Of a stretch of 64,000 nucleotides of DNA, positions 17,668-28,033 are shown in pieces. The notes under the pieces are model-generated. The model was not told the origin of the DNA. It saw only the letters and a list, made by a program, of their open reading frames with translations, and did not search any database. The stretch is from NCBI GenBank assembly GCA_031315995.1, contig JALDRG010000003.1, forward strand, positions 124,001 through 188,000. The letters run 5' to 3'. The DNA is from Nitrospira sp. (GTDB lineage Bacteria > Nitrospirota > Nitrospiria > Nitrospirales > Nitrospiraceae). The position numbers and the translations under genes are program-made. How positions within the stretch are numbered: position 1 is the first letter of the stretch; the number at the start of each line of letters is the position of its first letter.

Positions 17668-18650
17668 GGGCAAAGCCGGCTGCGTAACAGACTCAGCGTA
17701 CGCTCGACATCGACATCAACGGCCACACGCATATTCGGACTCGCCGTCTCCTCCGGCGTGCGCGCGCGCCGATCCGCAATGGTGACCCCGCGAGATACTC
17801 GCCCGACCATTTCCACCGCTACATGCAACGGCTCCATCCTCAGCAAGGAAGAGTCCACCGCCGCCAAGACGGCCACAGGATCATGAAAATACACACACCC
17901 ATGGCCTTCAATCTTTTCAGCGAATGTGAATGCCTTGCCGGTCATGTCCGTCGCGATGCGACTGAGTGAGTTACGCGATTCAGCTACCCACGTCCTGAAG
18001 ACCGCTCGCGTCACCCCGACGCGGGTCGTCACATCAAGCGGAATCAGGGTTAAGGGAAGCGCCGCTTGAAACACTCGATGGGCCGCATGCGGATCCACAT
18101 ACATATTAAATTCAGCGGCCGGGGCGATATTGCCGGGAACGCCGAGCGCGCCCCCCATCACAATCACCGAACGAAACTTCTGAACCGTCAAGGGGTTCAC
18201 CTTCAGCGCCAAGGCCACATTCGTCAACGGCCCCAACGTGATCAAGGTGACTTCGTCCGGGTATCGGCGAACACATTCATTCCAGACATCCTGAGCAGTG
18301 GAGAGAACGGACGGCAAACGGACCTGTGGGTATCGCGGAGTGCCCTCATCAGTCAGCACGGAGTCCAATTCGCCAAGCCCATCGTTCCCATGAACCTGCT
18401 CCGCCGTCACGAGGTCTTCCTCCAGAGGCCGGGCCGCTCCCTGTCCGACCAAAAGCCCCGGCGGCGTCTTCGCAAGATTCAGTATGCGAAACAGATTCTT
18501 CGTGGCTTGCCCAACCGGCACATTACCGCACACTGTGGTCAGCCCAACCACCTCCAGTTCTGGCGAGGCCAGCGCAAGCAGAATTGCCAGGGCGTCATCG
18601 ACCCCCGGATCCGTATCGATGATTACTTTAGTGGGAGAACTTCTCTGCAT
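17658..18650 (-). CDS. Inosine-uridine-preferring nucleoside hydrolase
   Basis: A 330-residue protein with the hallmark IIDTDPGVDDALAILLAL near the N terminus (calcium-binding aspartates) and TLGPLTNVALAL, MGGALGVPGNIAPAAEFN and HDPVAVL, all typical of the family. It cleaves the N-glycosidic bond of nucleosides, giving base plus ribose. The downstream ribokinase overlaps its end, forming a nucleoside salvage cassette. There is no signal peptide, so it acts in the cytoplasm. Base preference (pyrimidine, purine) is not readable. Confidence 0.93.
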   Translation of the reverse strand: MQRSSPTKVIIDTDPGVDDALAILLALASPELEVVGLTTVCGNVPVGQATKNLFRILNLAKTPPGLLVGQGAARPLEEDLVTAEQVHGNDGLGELDSVLTDEGTPRYPQVRLPSVLSTAQDVWNECVRRYPDEVTLITLGPLTNVALALKVNPLTVQKFRSVIVMGGALGVPGNIAPAAEFNMYVDPHAAHRVFQAALPLTLIPLDVTTRVGVTRAVFRTWVAESRNSLSRIATDMTGKAFTFAEKIEGHGCVYFHDPVAVLAAVDSSLLRMEPLHVAVEMVGRVSRGVTIADRRARTPEETASPNMRVAVDVDVERTLSLLRSRLCPWS

Positions 18651-18721
18651 GCCTAGAAGATACGGTGATGAGCCGGAAGATCACACGCCTTCGCGCACAA
18701 CACAATGACAATCAACTCGCT

Positions 18722-19360
18722 TCACAAGCCGACGTCACGCCCCGGAACGGACTCTACAAATCGGGTGGATTGTCCGAGTCCTTCCAGGATCGATTGAAAA
18801 TCCGACGCCTCCTCGGATGGTCCCATAAGAAAATACACGACCGAGACGTTTCCAGGCCCAAGGACTGCCAGGGCGCGACCGGCCATGTTTTCGCCTTGAT
18901 ACGACCGAGCAATAGAGATGTCGGTCTCTACCTCAGATCCAGCGGGAATAAACGACAACCCATGCAGCAACGACAGGGGCTGACTGAGGTGGTCGCGGAC
19001 CGTCTCACGTGTCACATCGGCGAGCGGGAAAATCATCCCAAGGCCCTTTCCTTCCTCAGCCACGAGAAACGGCATCTCCGAATCTGCAGGACGATTGCTC
19101 TGCCACCCCGCCGGCACTACGAACGACCAGTCGGTCCCGGGAATTCGAAGCCTGGTGCCGGCGCGGTACGTGACGCCGACATTGACGTCGAGCGGGCGAT
19201 CCTCCGGTGGCGCCTCCGCAACTGCGCCCGACTCCGAGTAGGCCCAACCAGACAATGGGAAAACGAGGTGGAGCAGAAGACAGCTCACAGCGATCGGAAG
19301 AGCAACTCCCACCAGCGACAGGCGACCGGCCGCGATTCCGCAGGAGGACTCATCGCCCAC
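18722..19360 (-). CDS. Exported protein of unknown function
   Basis: About 212 residues from a GTG at 19360, just past the gcvP stop; the frame is open to 19444 but that would overlap gcvP by 77 bases. An internal hydrophobic segment (LVGVALPIAVSCLLLHLVF) near the N terminus is a signal anchor or signal peptide ending near GWA. The rest is a soluble domain with TRLRIPGTDWSFVVPAGWQS, MPFLVAEEGKGLGMIFPLA and RALAVLGPGNVSVVYFLMGP. Such a mix resembles proteins that test for a membrane-bound lipid- or protein-handling role, but I do not recognise it. It lies downstream of gcvP on the same strand. Confidence 0.6.
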   Translation of the reverse strand: MGDESSCGIAAGRLSLVGVALPIAVSCLLLHLVFPLSGWAYSESGAVAEAPPEDRPLDVNVGVTYRAGTRLRIPGTDWSFVVPAGWQSNRPADSEMPFLVAEEGKGLGMIFPLADVTRETVRDHLSQPLSLLHGLSFIPAGSEVETDISIARSYQGENMAGRALAVLGPGNVSVVYFLMGPSEEASDFQSILEGLGQSTRFVESVPGRDVGL

Positions 19361-19367
19361 AGATCGA

Positions 19368-22253
19368 TCAGGCGGCAGGATCCATCGGCGGACAGGTACA
19401 AAAGAGGTGGCGGTCGCCATAGGCTTCATCGATACGACCCACACTCGGCCAAAATTTGTTCTCTCGAACCCATGGAGCAGGAAACGCAGCTTGCTCGCGG
19501 GAGTAGGACTTTGTCCACTCCGCCGCAGTCACGTCCACTGCCGTGTGAGGAGCATTCTTCAACACATTCCCTACGCGCGGCTGCCGACCGTCGGCAATCG
19601 CTTGAATCTCGCCCCGAATCGCAATCAAGGCCTCGCAGAACCGATCCAACTCCGCCTTCACTTCGCTTTCCGTCGGCTCGATCATCAAGGTACCCGCCAC
19701 AGGAAATGAGACCGTGGGGGCATGGAATCCGAAATCCATGAGACGCTTCGCCACGTCCATCGCTTCCACGCCACTACTATCCTTGAGCGGGCGCAGATCC
19801 AGAATAAATTCGTGCGCGACGAAGCCACGCCTCCCGCTGTACAGGACGGAATAATACTTCTCCAATCGCTTGGCCATGTAGTTGGCATTCAGAATGGCCA
19901 CCTGCGTGGCTTTGGTCAATCCCTCTCGTCCCATGAGTGCGATGTAGACCCATGAAATCGTGAGAATGCTGGGACTGCCGTACGGAGCCGCGGCGATCGG
20001 CCCTATCGACTGCGGTCCGCCGAGTTTCGTGACCGGATGTCCCGGCAAGAACGGCACCAAATGACGAGCGACGCCGATCGGTCCCATCCCAGGCCCGCCA
20101 CCGCCGTGAGGAATGCAAAAGGTCTTATGAAGATTCAGGTGACAGACATCCGCCCCAAGATCAGCCGGTCGACAGAGCCCGACTTGGGCATTCATGTTGG
20201 CCCCGTCCAAGTAGACCTGCCCGCCATGCGTATGTACGATCTGGCACATCCGGCGAATACCTTCTTCGAAAACACCGTGTGTCGAGGGATACGTGATCAT
20301 CAACGCCGCCAAGCGGTTGCGATGTTGGGTCGCCTTCGCCTCAAGGTCGGCCAGATCCACGTTGCCGTGCTGATCACAGGCCACGGGAACGACTGTCATT
20401 CCGCACATCGACGCGCTCGCGGGATTCGTCCCGTGCGCCGATATCGGAATCAGACACACATCGCGTTGCATCTCGCCTCGATACCGGTGATGGGCGCGAA
20501 TGACCATCAGTCCTGCATACTCACCCTGCGAACCGGCATTGGGCTGCAGCGAAATGGCTGCAAACCCGGTCAGTTCCGCCAGCCAAGATTCAAGCTGTTG
20601 GAACAGCGCCTGGTACCCGTGCGTCTGCTCCGAGGGAGCGAACGGGTGGAGACGCCCGAACTCCGGCCAAGTCACCGGCAACATTTCCGCAGTAGCATTC
20701 AGCTTCATCGTGCAGGAGCCCAAGGGAATCATGGAATGCACGAGCGACAAGTCTCGCGCCTGGAGGCGGTGGATGTACCGCAACAACTCATGCTCGGCAT
20801 GATACCGATGAAACACCGGATGAGTGAGATAGGGGCTCGTACGTGCGAGCGCAGCGGGATATCGCACATCGACCGCCTCGAGCATGGACTGAAACTCTTC
20901 GGCAGGAATCTCATGGCCGACGAAGAGAGCCAGCACCTGCTGGACTTCCTCCGCACTGCTCCATTCATCCAAGGACAGTCCCAGGCTATGGTCGTCATAC
21001 TGCCGAAGATTGATCTGTTGCTGCCGGGCTCGGTTCAGAATCGTGTCCGATTGCGCAGGCGAAAGTGGAACCCGCACGGTATCGAAGACCGGCTCCAGGC
21101 CGACTGCGCACCCGTGCCGACGTAAACCTTCAGCCAGCACCATCGTCAGGCCGTGAATCCGTTCCGCAATGCGCCGCAACCCCGCAGGCCCGTGATAGAC
21201 GGCGTACATCCCCGCCATCACAGCCAACAACACTTGCGCCGTGCAGATATTACTCGTGGCTTTCTCTCGGCGGATATGTTGCTCCCGAGTCTGAAGCGAC
21301 AGGCGATAGGCCACACGGCCCGTCACATCTTTCGACACGCCGATGATCCGACCCGGCATCTGCCGGCGAAATTCCTCCTTGGTGGCAAGAAACGCGGCAT
21401 GTGGCCCACCGAATCCCATCGGAACACCGAACCGTTGACTCGATCCGACCGCCACATCCGCGCCGAATTCTCCTGGAGGACGCAACAACGTGAGCGCTAG
21501 CAGGTCGGTCGCCACCACCGCATACACCCCGGCGGCATGCGCCCGCGTGATGAACTCGCTGTAGTCACCCACATACCCGTCCGTCGACGGGTATTGGAGC
21601 AACATGCCGAAGAACTCGCCCTGGGAAAGATCCAGCGACTGAATGGCGCCGATATGCAGCACGATGCCAAGCGGTTCCGCGCGGGTCTGGACCACGGCAA
21701 TCGTCTGAGGATGACAATTTTCGGAGATGAAGAACTTCTTGCGCTCTTGCCCTGCCGCTCGGGACATAGCCGCACACATCGTCATCGCCTCAGCCGCCGC
21801 GGTGGCTTCGTCAAGCAGTGACGCATTGGCGAGAGGCAACCCGGTCAGATCGGCCACCATGGTCTGAAAATTGACCAGGGCTTCAAGGCGACCCTGCGCA
21901 ATCTCGGCCTGATACGGCGTATATTGCGTGTACCACCCTGGGTTCTCCAGAATGTTTCGTTGGATCACCGGCGGGGTCACGCAATCGTAGTAACCCATCC
22001 CGATCAGAGATCGCCACACCTGATTCTGCCTGGCCAAGGCGCGCAATTCCGCCAGCACCTGCTGCTCGCCTCGCGGGGAGGGCACCGTCAAGGAGGTCTG
22101 CACGCGAATATCGGAAGGGACCGTCGCGTCGACGAGTGCCTCCAACGACGGCAGGCTCAACGCCCCCAACATCTCCCGGATGTCGGACTCCGTCGGGCCG
22201 ATATGGCGGGGCACAAACGTATCGTTCAGCTTAAGAAAATCAGGTCGTGGCAT
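19368..22253 (-). CDS. gcvP: Glycine dehydrogenase (decarboxylating), P protein
   Basis: A 961-residue fused P protein (both halves in one chain, the usual form in proteobacteria and plants). It decarboxylates glycine with pyridoxal phosphate and passes the aminomethyl group to the H protein. The PLP-binding lysine lies near residue 709 in [18 protein letters not shown]. Other blocks are [17 protein letters not shown] at the N terminus, [19 protein letters not shown] and [17 protein letters not shown]. Its stop (TGA at 19368) is directly followed by the start of the next minus-strand gene. No gcvH or lpdA is in the window. Confidence 0.97.
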   Translation of the reverse strand: MPRPDFLKLNDTFVPRHIGPTESDIREMLGALSLPSLEALVDATVPSDIRVQTSLTVPSPRGEQQVLAELRALARQNQVWRSLIGMGYYDCVTPPVIQRNILENPGWYTQYTPYQAEIAQGRLEALVNFQTMVADLTGLPLANASLLDEATAAAEAMTMCAAMSRAAGQERKKFFISENCHPQTIAVVQTRAEPLGIVLHIGAIQSLDLSQGEFFGMLLQYPSTDGYVGDYSEFITRAHAAGVYAVVATDLLALTLLRPPGEFGADVAVGSSQRFGVPMGFGGPHAAFLATKEEFRRQMPGRIIGVSKDVTGRVAYRLSLQTREQHIRREKATSNICTAQVLLAVMAGMYAVYHGPAGLRRIAERIHGLTMVLAEGLRRHGCAVGLEPVFDTVRVPLSPAQSDTILNRARQQQINLRQYDDHSLGLSLDEWSSAEEVQQVLALFVGHEIPAEEFQSMLEAVDVRYPAALARTSPYLTHPVFHRYHAEHELLRYIHRLQARDLSLVHSMIPLGSCTMKLNATAEMLPVTWPEFGRLHPFAPSEQTHGYQALFQQLESWLAELTGFAAISLQPNAGSQGEYAGLMVIRAHHRYRGEMQRDVCLIPISAHGTNPASASMCGMTVVPVACDQHGNVDLADLEAKATQHRNRLAALMITYPSTHGVFEEGIRRMCQIVHTHGGQVYLDGANMNAQVGLCRPADLGADVCHLNLHKTFCIPHGGGGPGMGPIGVARHLVPFLPGHPVTKLGGPQSIGPIAAAPYGSPSILTISWVYIALMGREGLTKATQVAILNANYMAKRLEKYYSVLYSGRRGFVAHEFILDLRPLKDSSGVEAMDVAKRLMDFGFHAPTVSFPVAGTLMIEPTESEVKAELDRFCEALIAIRGEIQAIADGRQPRVGNVLKNAPHTAVDVTAAEWTKSYSREQAAFPAPWVRENKFWPSVGRIDEAYGDRHLFCTCPPMDPAA

Positions 22254-22363
22254 GGGGGTGAAATCCTGCTAAAAGTTGGTGCGTTCATCCATTCGAAGCG
22301 GCGTGAGCTAACCTATCATGCAGGACAGAGTTTTCCAAGCGTTCAGCGGCTACCTTCCGTCGC

Positions 22364-22392
22364 TTGTTTTCCGAAAATCCATAGCGTAATAG
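22364..22392 (+). promoter_or_regulatory. Predicted promoter for sdhA
   Basis: TTGTTT, a 17-base spacer and TAATAG, 66 bases before the sdhA ATG in the 205-base gap between the divergent gcvP and sdhA genes. No strong site for gcvP was seen on the other strand. Confidence 0.45.
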
Positions 22393-22458
22393 TGACAGAT
22401 GATCTCTATCAACGGATGCCGCTCACGCTACTGAACGGTTGTCAGGACTCCTAGACCC

Positions 22459-24114
22459 ATGATCACACATGACATCTTGATTGTCGGCGCGGGGCTCGCC
22501 GGGATGCGGGCAGCCATTGCAGCGCCGCCTGACGTAAATGTGGCGCTCCTCTCAAAAGTGCATCCGGTCCGCAGCCATTCCGTGGCCGCGCAGGGAGGGA
22601 TCAATGCGGCCATCGGCGAGCAGGATTCCTGGGAAGCCCATGCCTATGACACGGCCAAGGGCGGCCTCTACCTGGGCGATCAGGATGCCATCGAAGCCAT
22701 GTGCCGGGAAGCCCCGCAGGACATTCTCGAACTTGAGCGCATGGGTGTGATCTTCAGTCGCACCCCGGAGGGACGGATCGCTCAACGGCCATTCGGAGGG
22801 GCCGGGTTTCCACGCACCTGTTACGCCGCCGACCGGACGGGACACGCGCTGTTACACGCCATGTACGAGCAGCTGATGAAACGACGGTGCCGGGTGTATG
22901 AAGAATGGTACGTCACGGCGTTGCTGGTTGACCAAGGCCGTTGTTGCGGAGTAGTCGCCTGGGATCTGGTCCACGGAGGATTGCAGGCCCTGCGGGCCAA
23001 AGCCGTGATTCTTGCCACCGGCGGGAGCGGACGCGTCTTTTCCACCAGCACGAATGCCGTCATTAACACCGGTGACGGCATGGCTCTGGCCTATCGCGCA
23101 GGACTCCCGCTGGAGGACATGGAGTTTGTCCAATTTCACCCGACCACATTGAAAGACACCGGTATTTTGATCACGGAGGGTGCACGCGGAGAGGGCGGCT
23201 ATTTGCTGAACACGCTTGGAGAGCGGTTCATGAAACGATATGCGCCCGAACAAATGGAACTGGCGACCCGCTCGACGGTGTCCCTCGCCATCGGCCAGGA
23301 AATTCAAGCAGGGCGAGGGGTGGACGGCTGTGTCTTGCTCGACCTTCGGCACCTCGGCCGTGCCCGTATTCTTGAGCGGCTCCCGCAGATTCGGGAACTC
23401 GCGCTGGAATTCGCAGGACTCGATCCGATCGAAACGCCTATTCCCATTCGACCAGGCGCTCATTACCAGATGGGCGGGGTGCGAACCAACGCCTGGGGAG
23501 AAACCGACTTGCCGGGCCTCTTCGCCGCAGGCGAATGCGCCTGTGTGAGTGTGCATGGCGCGAACCGCTTGGGAGGGAATTCTCTCCTCGAAACCATCGT
23601 CTTCGGACGCCGCACCGGCCTCAGAGCCGCCGAGTCGATCCGCGACTGTGATCTGCAACCTGTGTCCGATAGAATTCTCCACGATGAGGAGCATCGCCTG
23701 AACACCCTTCTGAGCAATCCCGGACCCGAACGGGCCTGGCAGATCCGGGACGATCTCGGCAGGACGATGAGCCTGAACCTGGGCATTTTCCGCACCAAGC
23801 AGTCCATCCAGGAAGCCTTGGCGGCCATTCAATCCTTGAAGATCCGAGGAGAACAAATGTGCGTCCAGGACAAGGGGCAGATCTTCAATACCGACCTGAT
23901 TCAAGCGCTTGAACTGCAGTGTTTGCTCGAAATTGCAGACACCATCATAGTAAGTGCCCTCGGTCGAGAAGAGAGCCGAGGGGCACACTACCGGGCCGAC
24001 TTCCCGACTCGAAACGATGCCGCCTGGCTCCGCCATAGCTTAAGCCATCGCCAGGCGGACGGCCCGCATCTGAGTTATGCCCCCGTGACCATTACGCGTT
24101 TTCCCCCTGCATAA
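22459..24114 (+). CDS. sdhA: Succinate dehydrogenase/fumarate reductase flavoprotein subunit
   Basis: A 551-residue FAD protein. The N-terminal dinucleotide-binding fold ([14 protein letters not shown]), the covalent-FAD histidine motif [14 protein letters not shown], the block [20 protein letters not shown] and the C-terminal [12 protein letters not shown] all match SdhA/FrdA. L-aspartate oxidase (NadB) was considered, but the [11 protein letters not shown] and [11 protein letters not shown] blocks fit SdhA better. It oxidises succinate to fumarate in the TCA cycle, or the reverse. No iron-sulfur or membrane subunit gene lies next to it, so the complex is encoded in scattered places. ATG at 22459. 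Confidence 0.93.
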   Translation: MITHDILIVGAGLAGMRAAIAAPPDVNVALLSKVHPVRSHSVAAQGGINAAIGEQDSWEAHAYDTAKGGLYLGDQDAIEAMCREAPQDILELERMGVIFSRTPEGRIAQRPFGGAGFPRTCYAADRTGHALLHAMYEQLMKRRCRVYEEWYVTALLVDQGRCCGVVAWDLVHGGLQALRAKAVILATGGSGRVFSTSTNAVINTGDGMALAYRAGLPLEDMEFVQFHPTTLKDTGILITEGARGEGGYLLNTLGERFMKRYAPEQMELATRSTVSLAIGQEIQAGRGVDGCVLLDLRHLGRARILERLPQIRELALEFAGLDPIETPIPIRPGAHYQMGGVRTNAWGETDLPGLFAAGECACVSVHGANRLGGNSLLETIVFGRRTGLRAAESIRDCDLQPVSDRILHDEEHRLNTLLSNPGPERAWQIRDDLGRTMSLNLGIFRTKQSIQEALAAIQSLKIRGEQMCVQDKGQIFNTDLIQALELQCLLEIADTIIVSALGREESRGAHYRADFPTRNDAAWLRHSLSHRQADGPHLSYAPVTITRFPPA

Positions 24115-24288
24115 CGCCACGATTCCAGTGCACGAGATGCAGCATGGGCTAGGGAGCCCCCTGAAGCGACCAGCACTGCCCTCGCCGGTTGCGCTCCTAC
24201 CGTTTTGCGCTATCCTTTTCAATAATCACCGATCGCTCCACTTACGGGAACGTCCAGAACAAGCCCGGGCGAAGGGTCGTTAGGCACC

Positions 24289-25602
24289 ATGGCAACCGTT
24301 CACCCAGGCGCAGCACCACCTGCATCCGCTCTCACCACGCCGCTGGAATCCGCGCAAACAGTGGTCTGCCCCTTTTGCCAAACCCTCACCTCCTGCGTGC
24401 TCGTCGTCGGTGTCCCCTTGCTTCAATTTCCCTGTCCTTCCTGCCAAGAAAACCTGTTGTTCCTTAACCCAAACGAACAACCAGCCGATGAAGAGCCTGT
24501 CGTTCGAAACTCGGAGAGCACTACCGAGGCCATCGACCTGTCCCGCCGACTCACGGGCCTCGCTGTGGCTGTGCTGGCCTGTGTGTTGAACTATGCCCTG
24601 CTGGCCGGAATGGCGTCCTGGATGTTCACTCAAATTAAGGCGAGCCATGATCCCTACGATATCGATCGACTGACGCTCTCTCCTCTCATCCTGAAGGCCA
24701 ATGGTTGGACTCCGCTGCACCTTGCGGCCGCACGAGGCGATCTTGCCGCCGCCACGTCGTTGCTGGCGGACGGGAGCCGGGTCGATCAACTCAACGACAA
24801 CGGCCGAAGCGCCTTGTACGAGGCGTCGAAGCGAGGACGGACGACGGTGGTAACGCTACTGCTGCGACACGGGGCCAACCCCAACGCCAGGACGAGGCAA
24901 GGCTATACTGCGCTGTTGGCCGCAGCCGAGCAGGGACATGCCGAGACGATCGACGTGTTGTTGTCCAACAGCGCCGATCTCGATGCGGCGTGCACCTGCG
25001 GGGATTCGGCGCTGCACCGCGCCGTTCGCAGGGGACACCTGGCCGCCGCGCAAACCCTTCTGGAACACGGGATCGCCACAAACCGAAAGAGCCACGGAGA
25101 AACCGCCCTTGAAATCGCGCAACATGACGAAGATCATCAGCTGATCGAGCTGCTGCGTGCGCACGGAGGCAGAGAATTCACCCAGGCGAAGGCCCACCGA
25201 GCTCAAGGAGCTGCGTTCCAGAAAAATGGACAGATCGACAGGGCACTCTTCGCATATGCGGAAGCCCTGAACCTGGATCCGGATGATCCCGAGGCCTATT
25301 TCGGCCGTGGCACGGCGCTGCTTGAAAAGGACGCGCCCGACGAAGCCCTGATCGCCTTCCAGGCTGCGATCCGTCTCAATCCGGCCTATTTCGAGGCCTA
25401 TAGCGCGGCGACGTCGGTGTACACCGTGCGGCAACAGTGGGATCAAGCCTTGACCCTGTGGGACCAATTCCTGGTGCAACGGCCACAGAACAGCCGCGCC
25501 CATTTTGAACGATCGATCGTCAGGCGGGCGAAAGGCGACAGCAAGGGGTTCCTACAGGGGCTGCAACAAGCCTGCACCTTCGGACATCAGGCGGCCTGCT
25601 GA
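24289..25602 (+). CDS. Zinc-ribbon, membrane, ankyrin and TPR fusion protein
   Basis: A 437-residue protein with four parts. Residues 22-56 form a zinc ribbon with CPFC (27-30) and CPSC (49-52). About residues 94-116 are one membrane helix (LTGLAVAVLACVLNYALLAG). Residues about 140-290 are four or five ankyrin repeats (for example GWTPLHLAAARGDLAAATSL and GYTALLAAAEQGHAETIDVL). The C-terminal 140 residues are TPR units (DDPEAYFGRGTALLEKDAPD, NPAYFEAYSAATSVY). Both repeat types bind proteins, so this is probably a membrane-anchored scaffold, with the repeats on the side opposite the ribbon. The next gene starts 3 bases later, and that protein carries a similar ribbon. Confidence 0.85.
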   Translation: MATVHPGAAPPASALTTPLESAQTVVCPFCQTLTSCVLVVGVPLLQFPCPSCQENLLFLNPNEQPADEEPVVRNSESTTEAIDLSRRLTGLAVAVLACVLNYALLAGMASWMFTQIKASHDPYDIDRLTLSPLILKANGWTPLHLAAARGDLAAATSLLADGSRVDQLNDNGRSALYEASKRGRTTVVTLLLRHGANPNARTRQGYTALLAAAEQGHAETIDVLLSNSADLDAACTCGDSALHRAVRRGHLAAAQTLLEHGIATNRKSHGETALEIAQHDEDHQLIELLRAHGGREFTQAKAHRAQGAAFQKNGQIDRALFAYAEALNLDPDDPEAYFGRGTALLEKDAPDEALIAFQAAIRLNPAYFEAYSAATSVYTVRQQWDQALTLWDQFLVQRPQNSRAHFERSIVRRAKGDSKGFLQGLQQACTFGHQAAC

Positions 25603-25605
25603 ACC

Positions 25606-26874
25606 ATGGCCACCACCGACACGCATGCCGAGACCGGCGACCACGCCCTTAGCGTAGCCTGTCACCGCTGCCTTGGCCGCTATCGAGTCCGCCACTCACA
25701 CCGATTGACGCACAAAGCCCGCAGCATGTGTCCGGCCTGCGGCGCACGATTCGCCTTCGTGGGGCCTACGCGCTCGGACGAACACCAGCCCGTCGGAGAG
25801 ACCTTTCCTGATCCGCTTCTTCTCGCATCTGCGCCATCCGGCACCACGACCGGCATGGTCTTCGTGAAGCGTGGCTCCTTTCATGGAACCGGCGGCACCC
25901 TTCTGGGGATGCAGATCGTCAACATCTGCCTCACCATCATCACCCTTGGCGGGTACCACTTCTGGGCGAAAGCGAAAATCCGCCGGTACCTGTTCGGACA
26001 AACCGCGTTCGCGGGCGACCGATTTGCCTATCACGGCACCGGAAAAGAACTCTACCAAGGGTTCCTGAAAGCAATGTTGGTCTTCGGGATTCCCTATTTT
26101 TCGTTGGCTGCCGCACATACGTTTCTGCCCCTGCCGCCATTGGTCGACCTCGCCTTGCAAGGGATGGCCGGCCTGATACTGTTCCTCTATGTCCCGGTCG
26201 CAATCGTCAATGCGCGGCGGTATCGCTGCACGCGCACCTCATGGCGAGGCATCCGGTTCTCGTTCCGAGGACGAACGGCGGACTTCTTGAAACTCTATTT
26301 CAGAGGCTGGTGCTTCACCATCTTGTCCCTGGGCACCTACTATCCTTATTTCCAGACCCAGCGGCAGGCCTTCCTCCACTCCCACACCTATTTCGGCAAC
26401 CAACGATTCCAATTCACGGGCCATGGTTCCGGCCTCATGGTTCCGTTTGCCGTCACACTCTTCACCACCTATGCGGTGCTGTGCCTGTGCGGCCTCGCCC
26501 TCGCCCTCCACCTGACCAACGCCGGGCTGACGCTGCTCTTGATTCCCTTCGTACTCGGACCGGTATGGATGTGGCTGCTCGGGCAGAAGCAAAAGTATTT
26601 TTGGGATCACACCACCTTCGGTGACGCACGCTTTTCGTCCACCATCACCTGGCAAAAGCTGTTCGTCCTTTATCTCGGCAACCTCGGCCTCTTGCTCGTC
26701 ACCCTGGGGTGGGCCTGGCCATGGGTCACGGTTCGAAACGCGCGCTTCTTCCTCAGCACTCTTTCGTTGCAAGGAGCCACGGATCTCGATCGTGTTCTGC
26801 AGGACACCACCGAGTCATCGGTCACCGGCGAAGGCCTGTCGAACCTCCTCGACACTGGCTTCGATATGGACTAG
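25606..26874 (+). CDS. YjgN/DUF898-family membrane protein with N-terminal zinc ribbon
   Basis: A 422-residue protein. Residues 19-46 hold a zinc-ribbon-like CHRC ... CPAC pair. From about residue 85 it is a DUF898/YjgN domain: GTGGTLLGMQIVNICLTIIT, the GGYHFWAKAKIRRYLFGQTA block and repeats of the W/F-x-K/R pattern with six or seven predicted membrane helices. Related blocks recur (LGTYYPYFQTQRQAFLHSHT, WAWPWVTVRNARFF), as in the family. Function is unknown. It sits between the ribbon-ankyrin-TPR gene and an M48 protease; DUF898 proteins are often found beside M48 proteases, so a joint membrane-protein quality role is plausible. Confidence 0.88.
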   Translation: MATTDTHAETGDHALSVACHRCLGRYRVRHSHRLTHKARSMCPACGARFAFVGPTRSDEHQPVGETFPDPLLLASAPSGTTTGMVFVKRGSFHGTGGTLLGMQIVNICLTIITLGGYHFWAKAKIRRYLFGQTAFAGDRFAYHGTGKELYQGFLKAMLVFGIPYFSLAAAHTFLPLPPLVDLALQGMAGLILFLYVPVAIVNARRYRCTRTSWRGIRFSFRGRTADFLKLYFRGWCFTILSLGTYYPYFQTQRQAFLHSHTYFGNQRFQFTGHGSGLMVPFAVTLFTTYAVLCLCGLALALHLTNAGLTLLLIPFVLGPVWMWLLGQKQKYFWDHTTFGDARFSSTITWQKLFVLYLGNLGLLLVTLGWAWPWVTVRNARFFLSTLSLQGATDLDRVLQDTTESSVTGEGLSNLLDTGFDMD

Positions 26875-26879
26875 CCCGT

Positions 26880-28022
26880 ATGCCCACTAGTCGGACCGCC
26901 CACTATCTCGACGGCTGCACGGCCACACGCCATCGCGTCGCCCTCACGGTCACACCCACGACTTTGCACATCATGATGCCCGACGGTCGTACCAAACAGT
27001 GGCCCTATGAACAGATCCGCCAAACTCAAGGAACCTACAACGGCGAACCGGTCCGTCTGGAGTTCGGACCCGAGCCGGCGGAAGCGGTCGTGATCTCGAC
27101 CCCCGCGCTGCTGAGCGATATCCACAGGGCGGCGCCTGCCATCGCCCAACATTTCCACAACCCCTCCTGGAGAAGCGCCCGAGTCTATTTGACCCTCTGT
27201 GCCGCATTCGGGATCGCCGTGATGGTCGTCGGGCTGTACCGATGGGGCATCCCCGGTCTGGCCTCGGCGGCCACGCCCTATGTGCCCGTGGCCTGGGAAG
27301 AATCGCTGGGGCAGCAAGCCGTCACGCAGCTTGCGCCGAACACAGAGCGATGCCGCGATCCGGAGCGACTGCGAAAACTCGACCACATCGTGCACGCTTT
27401 GACTGCGACTCGTCCGACATCTCCCTATCGGATCACCCTCTCGGTCGTCGATGATCCGGCAGTCAACGCCTTCGCCGCTCCTGGCGGCCAAGTGCTCATT
27501 CTTCGGGGCCTGCTAGAACAGACCGCCGGTCCGGAACAACTGGCGGGGGTGCTCGCACACGAGCTGCAACATGTCTATCAGCGCCACACCACCAAAGCCA
27601 TTCTTGAACAGACGGCCACCTCCCTTCTTTTCACTGCCGTCTCCGGTGATGTGTCGGGCGGGCTCGCCTGGGGACTCGAAGGCGCACGCACGATGAGCTC
27701 GTTGCATTACAGTCGCGCGCATGAAACGGAAGCCGATCTCGAAGGCCTCCGCATGATGCAGGCCGCCCGCCTCGATCCCGCCGCCATGATTGCGTTTTAC
27801 GGACACATGCAGAACGGCGCGCGGGAACACCCCGGGCCGCCTGATTTTATCTCCACCCATCCTGACATGGGCGAGCGGCTTGCCACCCTCATCGCCCTGG
27901 CCGGCCCGCCGCCACCCGACACACAACTGCTGCTCCCCGGAGAAGACTGGAAAGACATTCGCACACTCTGCCGCCTACAGGCAGACAGGCGATCCTCGTC
28001 GCTTGCCCCTGACCTTCCCTAG
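26880..28022 (+). CDS. M48-family metalloprotease with N-terminal DUF7092-like domain
   Basis: A 380-residue protein. The first 90 residues form a small beta-rich domain (LTVTPTTLHIMMPDGRTKQW) like that preceding some M48 proteases, followed by a membrane helix (VYLTLCAAFGIAVMVVGLY). The catalytic zinc motif is HELQH at residues 227-231 (VLAHELQHVYQRHTTKAI), and the third ligand glutamate sits in HYSRAHETEADLEG. The next stretch has HPDMGERLATL, as in BepA/HtpX-type proteases. It should be a membrane-anchored zinc peptidase with its active site in the periplasm or cytoplasm. I chose the ATG at 26880, 5 bases after the previous stop. Confidence 0.9.
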   Translation: MPTSRTAHYLDGCTATRHRVALTVTPTTLHIMMPDGRTKQWPYEQIRQTQGTYNGEPVRLEFGPEPAEAVVISTPALLSDIHRAAPAIAQHFHNPSWRSARVYLTLCAAFGIAVMVVGLYRWGIPGLASAATPYVPVAWEESLGQQAVTQLAPNTERCRDPERLRKLDHIVHALTATRPTSPYRITLSVVDDPAVNAFAAPGGQVLILRGLLEQTAGPEQLAGVLAHELQHVYQRHTTKAILEQTATSLLFTAVSGDVSGGLAWGLEGARTMSSLHYSRAHETEADLEGLRMMQAARLDPAAMIAFYGHMQNGAREHPGPPDFISTHPDMGERLATLIALAGPPPPDTQLLLPGEDWKDIRTLCRLQADRRSSSLAPDLP

Positions 28023-28033
28023 CTCGTTTCCCT

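Noticed and set aside
18665..19741. A 358-codon plus-strand frame opposite gcvP and its neighbour
   Set aside because: No recognisable protein, arginine- and serine-rich composition of an antisense frame, and no ribosome binding site.
20037..21125. A 362-codon plus-strand frame inside gcvP
   Set aside because: Antisense to conserved coding sequence; no family similarity.
22852..24036. A 394-codon minus-strand frame inside sdhA
   Set aside because: It lies completely within a clearly recognised gene on the other strand; the composition is that of an antisense frame in GC-rich DNA.
22459..24114. L-aspartate oxidase (NadB) as identity
   Set aside because: The [19 protein letters not shown] and [12 protein letters not shown] blocks and the [11 protein letters not shown] stretch fit SdhA/FrdA; no nadA or nadC lies nearby.
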